A stretch of 41,895 nucleotides of DNA from Candidatus Cloacimonadota bacterium (lineage in GTDB: Bacteria; Cloacimonadota; Cloacimonadia; Cloacimonadales; TCS61): assembly GCA_021735645.1 (NCBI GenBank), contig JAIPGP010000024.1, forward strand, positions 1 through 41,895, in the 5' to 3' direction. Position 1 is the stretch's first letter, and each line of letters begins with the position of its first letter. The notes under the pieces were generated by a model. The model was not told the origin of the DNA. It did not search any database and worked only from the letters and a program-made list of their open reading frames with translations. A program made the position numbers and the translations under genes. Below, in pieces: positions 18,801 to 26,413 of this stretch.

Positions 18801-19405
18801 ATGATATTGGTTATGGTGGACTTGATCACGTGCTTGCCTCTGGCAGGAACATCAACATCCTGGTTATGGATACGGAAGTGTATTCCAATACTGGAGGTCA
18901 GGCATCAAAGGCTACACCTTTGGGTGCTGTAGCCAAATTTGCAGAATCCGGTAAAACAACTGTGAAGAAAGAACTCGGTAAGATGATGATGGATTACGGC
19001 TATATCTATGTAGCTTCCTGTGCAATGGGAGCTAATAAGACCCAGTTTGTGAAAGCTCTGAAAGAAGCTGAAGAATATGATGGTCCTTCAATTGTGATTG
19101 TTTATTCGCCCTGCATCAATCATGGTATAAATATGAGTATGAGCCAGAAAGAAGAGAAAAAGGCTGTTGATGCCGGCTACTGGCTGCTCTATCGCTTTGA
19201 TCCCCGTCGTGAAAAAATTGGTGAAAATCCCTTTATCTTCGAAACCCCTGAACCAAAGATAGAAGTGGCAGATTTCCTCAGTGGTGAGAAACGCTATTCA
19301 AGTCTCCAAACCACTTTCCCGGAAAATTCTGATAAGTTTGTTGAACATTTTAAAAGCTATGTCATCAAACGCTATAACAAGTTCAAAAAGATGGCTGAAA
19401 AATAA
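15878..19405 (+). CDS. nifJ: Pyruvate:ferredoxin (flavodoxin) oxidoreductase, single-chain NifJ type
   Basis: About 1175 residues, normal length for the fused homodimeric enzyme. The order is the N-terminal pyrimidine-binding domain (YPITPSSPMGEYAD), the gamma-type domain, a two-cluster ferredoxin domain (CIQCNQCAFVCP near 689 and CQGCMVCVNECP near 744), and the C-terminal TPP-binding domain (ACAGCGETPYVR near 811, GNATGCSSIYGG, DTEVYSNTGGQASKATPLG). It oxidises pyruvate and CoA to acetyl-CoA, CO2 and reduced ferredoxin in the cytoplasm. The ATG at 15878 is preceded by AGGAGG; an in-frame ATG 63 bases earlier adds a non-homologous leader and is rejected. A palindromic terminator follows. Confidence 0.96.
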   Translation: MKKEFKKATVDGNTAAAHVAYAFSDVAAIYPITPSSPMGEYADTWAANNRKNIFGERVDVVEMQSEAGAAGAIHGSLTAGALTTTFTASQGLLLMLPNMHKIAGEMLPTVFHVSARSLAAQSLSIFGDHSDVMSARNTGFALMAANSLQEIMDLAIVAHLSTLKSKVPFLNFFDGFRNSHEIQKIEMIDYDSMSELLDMKYVEEFRSRALNPDNPRVKVGAQNPDVYFQGRETVNNYYDATPGIVKEYMKAVSDLTGREYHLFNYYGDPQADKLIIAMGSGCETIQETINYLNKKGEKLGLLSVHLYRPFCIEDFVSAIPASVKKIVVLDRTKEPGAIGDPLYLDTVAALKNRHDLTIIGGRYGLSSKEFTPAMVKAVYDHLENDGFHGFTVGINDDVSHKSIPVGDTLPTSPEGTISSKFWGLGSDGTVGANKNSIKIIGEGTDMYCQGYFQYDSKKSGGVTRSHLRFGKSPIQSEYIVVHADFIACHNQAFIGRYDILEGIRENGVFLLNSIWDADEVFDNLTADMQRVIIDKHINVYNVNALKIAQELGLGTRINTVMQTAYFMISGILPEDIALKMIKTFIRKTFAKKGEKVINMNLEAVDRATKNIVKIEVPAECGCKAMDMHKLVPDDADKFTRNVIEKIMREQGDTIPVSDMPFDGYIPSATSRLEKRGVAPFVPQWIAENCIQCNQCAFVCPHAAIRAKLINPAELKDAPETFNTLDAMSKDAGMKFKIQVYPEDCQGCMVCVNECPKGALVMKPIQEERDRGETINAEFFDALTNDVLSNVMGEFTVKGSQFKQPLFEFSGACAGCGETPYVRVVTQLFGDRMLIGNATGCSSIYGGTFPTIPYCHNKDGHGPAWANSLFEDNAEYAMGMRLAVDANRKQLKTKINQLLELGCESELAEKLKWTLENWKKVEAEAKANTAAIKNLLPAALQAANSEAATIIKKIIELENFFIDKSVWAFGGDGWAYDIGYGGLDHVLASGRNINILVMDTEVYSNTGGQASKATPLGAVAKFAESGKTTVKKELGKMMMDYGYIYVASCAMGANKTQFVKALKEAEEYDGPSIVIVYSPCINHGINMSMSQKEEKKAVDAGYWLLYRFDPRREKIGENPFIFETPEPKIEVADFLSGEKRYSSLQTTFPENSDKFVEHFKSYVIKRYNKFKKMAEK

Positions 19406-19426
19406 ACTTCGGCTATTGTATATAGT

Positions 19427-19454
19427 GATAGCCTCCGCTATAGCGGAGGCTATC
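19427..19454 (+). terminator. Perfect 28-base palindrome after nifJ, probable terminator
   Basis: GATAGCCTCCGCTA is followed directly by its exact reverse complement TAGCGGAGGCTATC, then TCCTTTT. It lies between the nifJ stop and the start of the sigma54 activator. The T-run is short, so termination may be partial; a protein-binding palindrome is the alternative. Confidence 0.6.
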
Positions 19455-19474
19455 TCCTTTTAAGGCAGGCAGGT

Positions 19475-20848
19475 TTGAGTAATAAGAAAATATCTTCCAA
19501 AAATGAAATCAGATATGACTCAATTCTGGAAAGTATCTCAGACGGTGTTTTCACGGTTGATGACCACTGGCGTATCACTTCCTTTAATCGGGCTGCTGAA
19601 GAAATTACCGGAATTTCACGCCGGGAAGCATTAGGCGAAATATGCTCCGATGTCTTTCGCTCCAGTATGTGTGAAAATCACTGTGCTCTCCGTGAAACCC
19701 TGCAAAGTGACACACCGATAATAGATAAATCCTGCTATATAATTAATGCCACAGGTGACAAAATTCCCATCAGCGTTTCCACTGCTGTGCTGCGGGATCA
19801 GAAGGGAAATATTTGCGGTGGTGCTGAGACTTTCCGGGATTTACGCGAAGTTCATACCTTGCGTAAAGAATTACAGGCTCAGTATCGGGTTGGCGATATG
19901 ATCAGCCGCAGTCCGGCAATGCAGGAAATATTTCACCTGCTGCCAGTTGTGGCTGAAAGCTCTTCAAATCTGCTGATCACGGGTGCTACGGGGACCGGGA
20001 AAGAACTGCTGGCACGTGCGGTGCATAATATGAGTGCCAGAGCTGATCAGCCATTTATCGCCGTAAATTGCGCTGCTCTGCCCGATAATCTGCTGGAATC
20101 TGAATTGTTTGGCTATAAAAAAGGTGCTTTCACTGGGGCTGATCATGATAAACCCGGTAGATTTGCTCTCGCTCAAAATGGTACTTTGCTGCTGGATGAA
20201 ATCGGAGAAATCTCTCTGAATATGCAGGTGAAATTGCTGAGGGTGCTCCAGGATCATCTCTATGAACCTCTGGGTGGAACTCACTCAGAAACTGCTACTG
20301 CCCGTATTATTGCTGCCACAAATCAAAATCTGCCAGACCTGGTGCTGGAAGGGAAATTCAGAGAAGATCTGTATTATCGCATTAATGTAATAAAACTGGA
20401 TCTGCCACCTCTGAACGAGAGAAAGGAAGATATACCCCTGCTGGTAGAACACTTTATCAACAAATATAACCATTTGCAAAATAAAAAAATAAAATCTGCC
20501 TCTCCGCTTGTGCTGGCTGTTTTAATGACGCAAAAGTGGCAGGGTAATATCAGAGAACTGGAAAATGTGATTGAACGCGCTTTTGTGCTTTGCCGCTCCG
20601 AAGTGATTGATATTCAGCACCTACCTCCTGAATTTCAGGCAAGTCAACTTGAATATAACCACTTAAATCCCATCAATAAGCTTAAACAGCAAACTGAAAG
20701 ACAACTCATTATTCAAGCTCTCGAAGTTAATAATTATAATCGCAATGCCACTGCCAGACAACTGGGATTGCATAAATCCACCTTATACCGCAAACTGAAA
20801 AAATATTCCATTTCCTTGCCAGCTTCGCAATATAAACCGCCACGGTAG
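19475..20848 (+). CDS. Sigma54-dependent transcriptional activator with PAS sensor (NtrC/Fis family)
   Basis: A 457-residue protein. A PAS domain (about 14-125) contains a Cys cluster (Cys57, Cys66, Cys70 in [16 protein letters not shown]) that recurs in PAS-sigma54 regulators of anaerobes and may bind a redox cofactor. The AAA+ domain has Walker A GATGTGKE near 169, the sigma54-contact loop GAFTGA near 217, and Walker [11 protein letters not shown] Fis-type helix-turn-helix closes the protein ([20 protein letters not shown]). It starts at TTG 19475. A sigma54-type promoter lies about 120 bases downstream of its stop, ahead of the NifX/DUF5320 genes, which are its likely targets. Confidence 0.92.
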   Translation: MSNKKISSKNEIRYDSILESISDGVFTVDDHWRITSFNRAAEEITGISRREALGEICSDVFRSSMCENHCALRETLQSDTPIIDKSCYIINATGDKIPISVSTAVLRDQKGNICGGAETFRDLREVHTLRKELQAQYRVGDMISRSPAMQEIFHLLPVVAESSSNLLITGATGTGKELLARAVHNMSARADQPFIAVNCAALPDNLLESELFGYKKGAFTGADHDKPGRFALAQNGTLLLDEIGEISLNMQVKLLRVLQDHLYEPLGGTHSETATARIIAATNQNLPDLVLEGKFREDLYYRINVIKLDLPPLNERKEDIPLLVEHFINKYNHLQNKKIKSASPLVLAVLMTQKWQGNIRELENVIERAFVLCRSEVIDIQHLPPEFQASQLEYNHLNPINKLKQQTERQLIIQALEVNNYNRNATARQLGLHKSTLYRKLKKYSISLPASQYKPPR

Positions 20849-20969
20849 CAGAAAAGCTACCAAATATCTCGGCACGTTCGCAAATAAGCTACTAAATATT
20901 ACTTCCCCTTTTTCCCTCCTTTCGCCATAATCACTTGAGGATTAATTACTTGTGATTTCTTTTGACTGG

Positions 20970-20985
20970 TGGTACAGCTCCTGCT
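20970..20985 (+). promoter_or_regulatory. Sigma54 (-24/-12) promoter candidate
   Basis: TGGTACAGCTCCTGCT contains the essential GG and GC dinucleotides exactly ten bases apart and resembles TGGCAC-N5-TTGC. It stands about 35 bases before the first gene of the NifX/DUF5320 cluster and directly downstream of the gene for a sigma54 activator. Upstream inverted repeats (GGTAGC...GCTACC at 20845-20862, and TCAC...GTGA around 20931-20955) are possible activator sites. Confidence 0.7.
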
Positions 20986-21019
20986 CTATATAATTACTGT
21001 AAATTAGGAAGGAGAAATT

Positions 21020-21412
21020 ATGCTTATAGCAATACCTGAATGGAATCAGAGGATTTCACCTGTTTTTGATGAAGCTTTGCATTTTAAGTTTTATCGGATT
21101 CAAGAAGGCATTATCTGCGAGGTAGCGGATCAGGAGTTGCCGGGTCTTTTAGCTGGCAAACAGCTGGAATTTTTGTTACTGGCAGGTGTGGACATCTTAA
21201 TTTGCGGTGCTATAAGCCGCTATTTGCAGAGAGAAGCAGAGCTTAATGGCATCAGTGTTATACCTTTTTTAGCAGGAGAAACAGATGTGGTGATCAATGA
21301 ATGGTTATCTGTTGGCTGGCAGCATGGACGCCATTGCATGCCCGGCTGTGGTAGAAGACAGTGCGGTCAGGATGCTGGCTGTCGTTCCGGCAAACGTAAT
21401 CGGGGTAAGTAA
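21020..21412 (+). CDS. NifX/NifB-C-terminal-fold protein with Cys-rich tail
   Basis: A 130-residue protein of the dinitrogenase iron-molybdenum cofactor biosynthesis (PF02579-like) fold: MLIAIPEWNQRISPVFDEALHF, then DQELPGLLAGKQLEFLLLAGVDILICGAISRYL. The last about 35 residues are a basic Cys/His-rich tail (HGRHCMPGCGRRQCGQDAGC) that could bind metal or an Fe-S/Mo cluster. AAGGAGG precedes the ATG. It is first behind the sigma54 promoter. Members of this fold occur in nitrogenase cofactor assembly and in the orange-protein complexes of anaerobes; no nitrogenase genes are present here, so the latter type of role is more likely. Confidence 0.82.
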   Translation: MLIAIPEWNQRISPVFDEALHFKFYRIQEGIICEVADQELPGLLAGKQLEFLLLAGVDILICGAISRYLQREAELNGISVIPFLAGETDVVINEWLSVGWQHGRHCMPGCGRRQCGQDAGCRSGKRNRGK

Positions 21413-21442
21413 AGATAGAAATAAACACTCAAGGAGGTGAAT

Positions 21443-21637
21443 ATGCCAAATGGTGATAAAACAGGTCCAGAAGGACGTGGCAGTAAGACAGGACGTGGTG
21501 CAGGATACTGCGCTGGTAACAATCGGCCCGGAAATCAAAGTGGTTTACCTGGAAGAGGATTAGGTAATCGTATAAGAAATGGAGTCCGTCTATTACTGGG
21601 TGGACGCAATCAGAATGTAAATCGGAAAACAAAATAA
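21443..21637 (+). CDS. Small Gly/Arg-rich DUF5320-type protein
   Basis: A 64-residue protein beginning MPNGDKTGPEGRGSKTGRGAG, the signature of short DUF5320-like proteins that accompany NifX-fold genes in anaerobes. AGGAGG lies at 21432-21437. It is a close paralogue of the next gene over the first about 30 residues but stops early. A single Cys is present (GYCAGN). Function is unknown. Confidence 0.75.
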   Translation: MPNGDKTGPEGRGSKTGRGAGYCAGNNRPGNQSGLPGRGLGNRIRNGVRLLLGGRNQNVNRKTK

Positions 21638-21652
21638 GACAGGAGGTAAAAT

Positions 21653-21973
21653 ATGCCTTATGGAGATGGAACAGGACCGGAAGGACGTGGAAAAATGACC
21701 GGTAGACAGGCAGGATATTGCACCGGAAATGATCGTCCCGGTAGATTTGAACGTGGCTTTTCTGGCTTGAGAAAAGGACGTGGCGGAGGTCTGGGACGCG
21801 GATTCTGTGGTTTCGCTGCCAGGTGCTTTCCTGCCGAACAATTATATGAGCGTGAGCCTGTAGCTGTGCCGGAAAATGATATTCTCAAACAGCAGCAGTC
21901 ATGGCTCAAAAATCAGCTTGACAATATTACCCGTCGAATTTCAGAGCTTAATTCTGAAGAAAGTAAAAAGTAA
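21653..21973 (+). CDS. DUF5320-type Gly-rich protein with C-terminal coiled coil
   Basis: A 106-residue protein: MPYGDGTGPEGRGKMTGRQA, then a Gly/Arg/Phe-rich middle (FSGLRKGRGGGLGRGFCGF) and a helical C-terminus (QQQSWLKNQLDNITRRISEL), the full-length DUF5320 layout. AGGAGG precedes the ATG. It belongs to the sigma54-linked cluster and is followed by a strong terminator. Function is unknown; association with metal-cluster proteins is inferred from neighbours. Confidence 0.78.
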   Translation: MPYGDGTGPEGRGKMTGRQAGYCTGNDRPGRFERGFSGLRKGRGGGLGRGFCGFAARCFPAEQLYEREPVAVPENDILKQQQSWLKNQLDNITRRISELNSEESKK

Positions 21974-21988
21974 TATTATCAAAGCAAT

Positions 21989-22017
21989 ATTCAGGAGCAG
22001 AGAATCTGCTCCTGAAT
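21989..22017 (+). terminator. Rho-independent terminator within the NifX/DUF5320 cluster
   Basis: ATTCAGGAGCAGA (21989-22001) pairs with TCTGCTCCTGAAT (22005-22017) around a three-base loop and is followed by TTTTT. It splits the cluster after the second DUF5320 gene; read-through may feed the downstream NifX-like gene, whose start is only 18 bases away. Confidence 0.75.
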
Positions 22018-22034
22018 TTTTGTAGGGAGTTATA

Positions 22035-22397
22035 TTGAAGATAGCATTAACGACGTATGGAGATAGTTTAGAGGCAAAGCTGGACAGCAGCTTTGGCAGA
22101 GCAAAGCAGTTTATGATCTATGACCTGGAAACGGATACTTTCCAGATGAAAGACAACAATCAGAATCTAAATGCCGTTCAGGGTGCCGGTATCCAGGCTG
22201 CCCAGAACGTAGCGGAAGCAGGTGCAGAAGCAGTAATCACCGGGCATTGCGGACCCAAAGCTTTCCTGGTGCTCACTACAGCTAAAATTGAAGTGTACAA
22301 TACTAAAGCTGTTACGGTAAAAGAAGCTATAGAAAAATTTAAAAAGGGCGAGCTCACCAAAGCCGATGCGGCTGATGTAGATGCTCACTGGGTATAA
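22035..22397 (+). CDS. NifX-fold (dinitrogenase iron-molybdenum cofactor type) protein
   Basis: A 120-residue single-domain protein: MKIALTTYGDSLEAKLDSSFGRAKQFMIYDLE, then GAGIQAAQNVAEAGAEAVITGHCGPKAFLVL, the typical cofactor-binding fold with His and Cys in TGHCGPKA. It starts at TTG with AGGGAG upstream. Related to but distinct from its neighbours at 21020 and 23334. Members bind Fe-Mo or other metal clusters; the ligand here is unknown. Confidence 0.87.
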   Translation: MKIALTTYGDSLEAKLDSSFGRAKQFMIYDLETDTFQMKDNNQNLNAVQGAGIQAAQNVAEAGAEAVITGHCGPKAFLVLTTAKIEVYNTKAVTVKEAIEKFKKGELTKADAADVDAHWV

Positions 22398-22403
22398 AAA
22401 AAA

Positions 22404-23279
22404 ATGAGAACTTTCCTCGATTGCATTCCTTGCCAGATACAGCAGGCATTACAGGCGGTCCGCCAGGTTTCTGATGATGAAAAACTGGCTGAAAGCATCC
22501 TGCGTTCTGCCTTATTCCTGGCATCCAAAATTGATTATTCTAAACCACCGGCTTTAATTGGCAGAGAAATACATGCCCAAATCAGGGCTGAAACTAAAAA
22601 TAACGACCCTTATGCTGCCATTAAAAAGAAAGCAAATGAAACTGCCCTCTCTGTAGCTCCTGCTATCAGAGAAGAAATTATCGCTTCCGATGACCCTTTT
22701 CAGACAGCAGTTCGCTATGCTATTGCGGGTAATATTCTTGATTTTGCCCTTTATAACGGCTGGGATGATGACCGCTTTCAGAAAAATCTGCAAGCTGCCC
22801 GGTCCAAGCCAATTAATCTTGCTCAGGTTAATGAATTAAGAGATAAAATTGCTGCTGTCCAAAATATCTTATTCATTGCTGATAATGCCGGAGAAACGGT
22901 TTTTGACCGCCTGCTGCTGGAGCAGATGCCAGACAAAGACATCACTTATGCCGTGAAAGGCTATCCTATTATCAATGATGCTCTAAGGGAAGATGCCATT
23001 TTTGCCGGTATTGATAAATTTGCCACGATCATTGATAATGGAGCAGATTGCGCCGGAACCGTGCTTAGCCTTTGTTCCCGCTCTTTTATGGATGTGTTTA
23101 ACCACGCAGAACTGGTGATAGTCAAAGGGCAGGCTAATTTTGAAACTCTCTGCAATACCCGCAGACCGATAAATTTCCTCACCCAGATCAAATGCTCGAT
23201 CATTGCCAGAGACCTTAATGGTGAGGTGGGAGACTGGGTCATCACTTCCAGTGAACAGGTTCAATCTGGACAGAAATGA
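22404..23279 (+). CDS. DUF89 (ARMT1-like / AF1104-like) metal-dependent phosphatase family protein
   Basis: A 291-residue protein. It opens with the Cys pair CIPCQIQQAL characteristic of the prokaryotic DUF89 branch. It also contains the hallmark ADNAGETVFDRLL near 155-167 and DNGADCAGT near 213-221, with VIVKGQANFETL near the C-terminus. The family includes metal-dependent damage-control phosphatases. The gene follows the NifX-like gene by six bases and precedes another, so it probably works with these metal-cluster proteins, but its substrate here is unknown. Confidence 0.85.
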   Translation: MRTFLDCIPCQIQQALQAVRQVSDDEKLAESILRSALFLASKIDYSKPPALIGREIHAQIRAETKNNDPYAAIKKKANETALSVAPAIREEIIASDDPFQTAVRYAIAGNILDFALYNGWDDDRFQKNLQAARSKPINLAQVNELRDKIAAVQNILFIADNAGETVFDRLLLEQMPDKDITYAVKGYPIINDALREDAIFAGIDKFATIIDNGADCAGTVLSLCSRSFMDVFNHAELVIVKGQANFETLCNTRRPINFLTQIKCSIIARDLNGEVGDWVITSSEQVQSGQK

Positions 23280-23333
23280 TCTCCGATAGAAAATTGACCT
23301 GAGAAAAAAAGTATGATAAAGGAGAATATTAAT

Positions 23334-23672
23334 ATGCGTATCGCAATACCTGTAGCTAATGGTGCTCTAAGTATGCACTTTGGACACTGTGAAAAATTCG
23401 TTATCATGGATGTGGACATTGAAACCAAAGCAATCAAAGCAGAAGAATCTCTGCAGGCTCCACCTCATGAACCCGGTTTATTACCCCGTTGGCTGGCTGA
23501 AAAGAATGTTAATCTGATCATTGCCGGTGGTATGGGACAGAGAGCTCAATCTCTTTTCCAGGAAAATAATATCCAGGTCTTTGTTGGTGCTCCCAGCAAA
23601 GCCCCGCTGGAATTAGTAACAGATTACATGAATAATGCCCTCGCAACAGGAGAAAACTTCTGCGATCACTAA
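23334..23672 (+). CDS. NifX-fold protein
   Basis: About 112 residues: MRIAIPVANGALSMHFGHCE (FGHC motif), then HEPGLLPRWLAEKNVNLIIA and GGMGQRAQSLFQENNIQVFVG. These are the classic motifs of the orange-protein/NifX family (PF02579-like). The ATG at 23334 is preceded by AAAGGAG; an ATG 21 bases earlier is less likely. It is the last gene of the cluster and is followed by a terminator. Confidence 0.9.
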   Translation: MRIAIPVANGALSMHFGHCEKFVIMDVDIETKAIKAEESLQAPPHEPGLLPRWLAEKNVNLIIAGGMGQRAQSLFQENNIQVFVGAPSKAPLELVTDYMNNALATGENFCDH

Positions 23673-23695
23673 TCGCAGTCACACTAAAATGCCAA

Positions 23696-23725
23696 AAAAT
23701 CCAGACGTAAGTCTGGATTTTTATT
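23696..23725 (+). terminator. Rho-independent terminator after the NifX cluster
   Basis: AATCCAGAC and GTCTGGATT pair around GTAA and are followed by TTTATTTTT. It sits about 30 bases after the last NifX-like stop codon. Confidence 0.8.
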
Positions 23726-23780
23726 TTTCATTGTACCCAGACCATCCCTGATCTGATTACATTACATTAAATTACATTTA

Positions 23781-23840
23781 GTATCCCTCTATCCCTCTAT
23801 CCCTCTATCCCTCTATCCCTCGTCCCTCTATCCCTCGTCT
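23781..23840. repeat. Tandem TATCCCTC repeat
   Basis: Five or more copies of the 8-base unit tatccctc, the later ones degenerate (cgtccctc, cgtctccc). They lie between the NifX-cluster terminator and the 3' end of the minus-strand barrel gene. Unit length and lack of spacers exclude CRISPR. Probably slippage-derived; no function seen. Confidence 0.8.
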
Positions 23841-23853
23841 CCCGTCTCACGCC

Positions 23854-25908
23854 TTAAAACGAGTACTTCACCTTCACATACGCCTGCCGATAATCCACGA
23901 TATATTCTGCTTCAATCTCATCCTGAACGGTTTTATAGCCCAGATAGATAAAGCATTGATCTTTGAATTCATAACTCAGATTCGAGAAGAAGCCCAGATA
24001 GCCAGTTCGCTCAGCAATTTCGTAATCATTATAGCGGCAGCCATTTCTTAAAGAAAAATGGTTTGTGAAATTGATGGTGATATCCATATTTGCTATCCAA
24101 TACTTTTCATCCACCCCGCAGGAATCAGGAAAATCAAAATACCTTTGACGTGATGCTGAAAGAAAGTAGGTCACGTGATTGCTTACGTCTCCACGCAGAC
24201 TTATACTCAGATAATCTTTCTTAGATTCCTGTTCCAGATTATAGACTACGCTTTTGCCCGGGCTGTAACTGATATTTGTGCTCAACCAGTCAATTCCCCA
24301 GTAGTTGAGATTTATCCAGGCATCACCCCAGTTGTAAAAAGTGCCTTTGTATTCTTCTTTGCCCAGATTCACATTCATGCTAAAATTAATCTCTTTGGTA
24401 GAATTAAACCAGAAATTCACGCCTCCATTCTCCTCAAACATCGCATTATTATCATTATTAATTGCTTTATGGTACCAGATTCCAGACCCGTATTTCTTCA
24501 GGATTTCCCCGTCTGGGTCATCGTCATAAGAAATGGTGGCATTCATAGCTGTGAAATCACGGATATAGACCAGCCCCATATCAGCATCAAAATCCTCACT
24601 GCGACGAGTACCATTAAGTGACCAGTCAAAATCACCCTTTTCCCCATTATATCCGCAATTAAGCGTATATCCTTTGCGAACTTCTATTTCTTTGCTATCT
24701 TTGTAAGAAACATCTAATTCACACCATAATGACTGATTATGCCTGAATTCCCAGCTGGGATTTATCACAAGTACTTCATTATGACAATCTTCATTCATCC
24801 GGTTCAGCAGTGTCATTTGAATATGCAAATCCTTCCATTTAGGTTTAAATGCCAGCATATTGTAAATATCATCACTAAAAAGCACTTCTCCATTTTCCTT
24901 CACTTCTTTATCCATTGCAGATAAAAAACCATAGGAAAAATGCTCCGTATTCCCAGTCAGTTTCACGGCATACTGCGGCTGCCTGATATGCCGCGAATAA
25001 AATAGATTATCTTCCACTCCGAAAACATCCAGATCCTCAATAAAAAAATACCTGTTTTCCTCAAAACTGGGCTCATAGCGGCTATTATAATTATTCTCCA
25101 CATTATCCATCGGTATATCAGAAAAATCAGGATTAAAGCTCAGCTTCAATTTTGTTGCTGAGGTGGGATTATAAGAAAAATCCAGCCCGATATTATCAGG
25201 ATCAAATGAATCTTCCTTTTCCACCAGATCATATTTCTTCACAAAATAAGGTGCTATCTTATAGTTCTTGTCCCTGGCTATTTCTTCATTCAATGTAACG
25301 TCATAAGCTGTCCGGTAATAATCCTTGCCCATTTCTATTGTCCCATATGGTAAGGAATAAAAAGTCTCATCCTCTTGAAAATACCGCGTCAAAATTATTT
25401 TCCAGTTATAAGGCGGACTGCCCCAGAACCGTAAATCCTTAAAAGGTATGGTCATCACACTCTTCCATAAGCTGTCTGAATAGCTGCTTTCACTGCGATA
25501 ATCGCTGTTCCAGCCAGTATCCGTATTCATATTCGATTTGCGGATACAGTCATAGTGATTTCCCAAAGGATAGGTGTAGAACATATAGGCATAATAATTC
25601 TTTACATCTGTTATGATCTGGATCCTGAAGAAATCACCTTCTACCCATTCATCAGGAGCTGCCACTCTTCCTTCATCAAAATTATCATTTATTTCACATT
25701 CGGATAGCACATACAGATTCTCACAATCATGCCACAGCCACACATCTGTCTGCAAAGGCATAGCAGCCGAGTCATCCGGTGAAATCCGCACAAAATCTGT
25801 CAGATGATTAGTCTCATCCCTTAACTCTTTTTCCGAATACGGTATCACAAATGCTCCCAATCCGCTATAAACTACAATCATGATAAATATTACAATATGT
25901 CTTCTCAA
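23854..25908 (-). CDS. Exported protein with CBM9-like N-terminal domain and outer-membrane beta-barrel-like C-terminus (DUF5916-like)
   Basis: About 684 residues with a signal peptide (MRRHIVIFIMIVVYSGLGAF). Residues about 35-210 resemble a CBM9-like beta-sandwich (TDVWLWHDCENLYVLSECEI ... FFRIQIITD ... MTIPFKDLRFWG). The rest has alternating short amphipathic strands with GLDFSYNPTSATKLKLSFNPDFSDIP and FFIEDLDVFGVEDNLFYSRHI, typical of DUF5916-type barrels, and ends in a C-terminal Phe (YVKVKYSF) as outer-membrane barrels do. The TTG at 25908 is favoured because GGAGG is five bases upstream; a GTG at 25914 overlaps that site. The transported or bound ligand is unknown. Confidence 0.8.
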   Translation of the reverse strand: MRRHIVIFIMIVVYSGLGAFVIPYSEKELRDETNHLTDFVRISPDDSAAMPLQTDVWLWHDCENLYVLSECEINDNFDEGRVAAPDEWVEGDFFRIQIITDVKNYYAYMFYTYPLGNHYDCIRKSNMNTDTGWNSDYRSESSYSDSLWKSVMTIPFKDLRFWGSPPYNWKIILTRYFQEDETFYSLPYGTIEMGKDYYRTAYDVTLNEEIARDKNYKIAPYFVKKYDLVEKEDSFDPDNIGLDFSYNPTSATKLKLSFNPDFSDIPMDNVENNYNSRYEPSFEENRYFFIEDLDVFGVEDNLFYSRHIRQPQYAVKLTGNTEHFSYGFLSAMDKEVKENGEVLFSDDIYNMLAFKPKWKDLHIQMTLLNRMNEDCHNEVLVINPSWEFRHNQSLWCELDVSYKDSKEIEVRKGYTLNCGYNGEKGDFDWSLNGTRRSEDFDADMGLVYIRDFTAMNATISYDDDPDGEILKKYGSGIWYHKAINNDNNAMFEENGGVNFWFNSTKEINFSMNVNLGKEEYKGTFYNWGDAWINLNYWGIDWLSTNISYSPGKSVVYNLEQESKKDYLSISLRGDVSNHVTYFLSASRQRYFDFPDSCGVDEKYWIANMDITINFTNHFSLRNGCRYNDYEIAERTGYLGFFSNLSYEFKDQCFIYLGYKTVQDEIEAEYIVDYRQAYVKVKYSF

Positions 25909-25914
25909 ACCCAC

Positions 25915-26413
25915 CTCCAGATTATTCGAATATCAGTTTCCAACCTTACGGTCAGACAGTCAAGTACATTCCCAAATTTGCTTCGTCCGCTAAACCCGCC
26001 CTGTCCACTAAGTCAAATCTGTCAAATAATTCATAAACAGCCGTACTAATCCCAACTATTTTAAATTTTCTAACACTTAATGTCACTTAAATCTATTCCA
26101 TATTTCTCTATAAGTCACGTCAAATACGCTCTTAATGATAATTACACTTAATTTTAATTACTCTCCTCTCTCCCTGTGGTTTCCCTGGAATTTACTCCTT
26201 AAAAAATAGTTAACTCAATAAAACAAAACAACTGTTTTGTAACTTTTTCTTCTCTCTGTTGCAAAGTAATCTCTGGTAAGTAAGTCAGGACTTTTGAACG
26301 GTACTCCGGGCAAGAGTTTTGAGCGACATGGACTGACTAACTGATTTGTGTGGAATCAGCGTCCACTCTTCAGAGTCACTTGCTTTTCTGCTCCTATTTA
26401 CTCAGAGAAGTGA
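25915..26413. other. 500-base intergenic region with several small palindromes
   Basis: No credible gene is visible. The right part (26223-26400) is rich in short inverted repeats: ACAAAAC/GTTTTGT (26223-26240), CTGATT/AATCAG (26341-26359), overlapping GTGGA/TCCAC (26350-26366), and ACTCT/AGAGT (26365-26376). The competing pairings could mark a structured RNA or the 3' untranslated region of the Sel1 gene. No T-run terminator accompanies them. Confidence 0.35.

Noticed and set aside
20970-23672. Nitrogen-fixation gene cluster
   Set aside because: NifX-fold proteins alone do not indicate nitrogenase; no nifH, nifD, nifK, nifE, nifN or radical-SAM nifB is present, and nifJ here is general pyruvate metabolism.
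23781-23840. CRISPR array
   Set aside because: The repeat unit is 8 bases, contiguous and without spacers; no cas gene is in the window.
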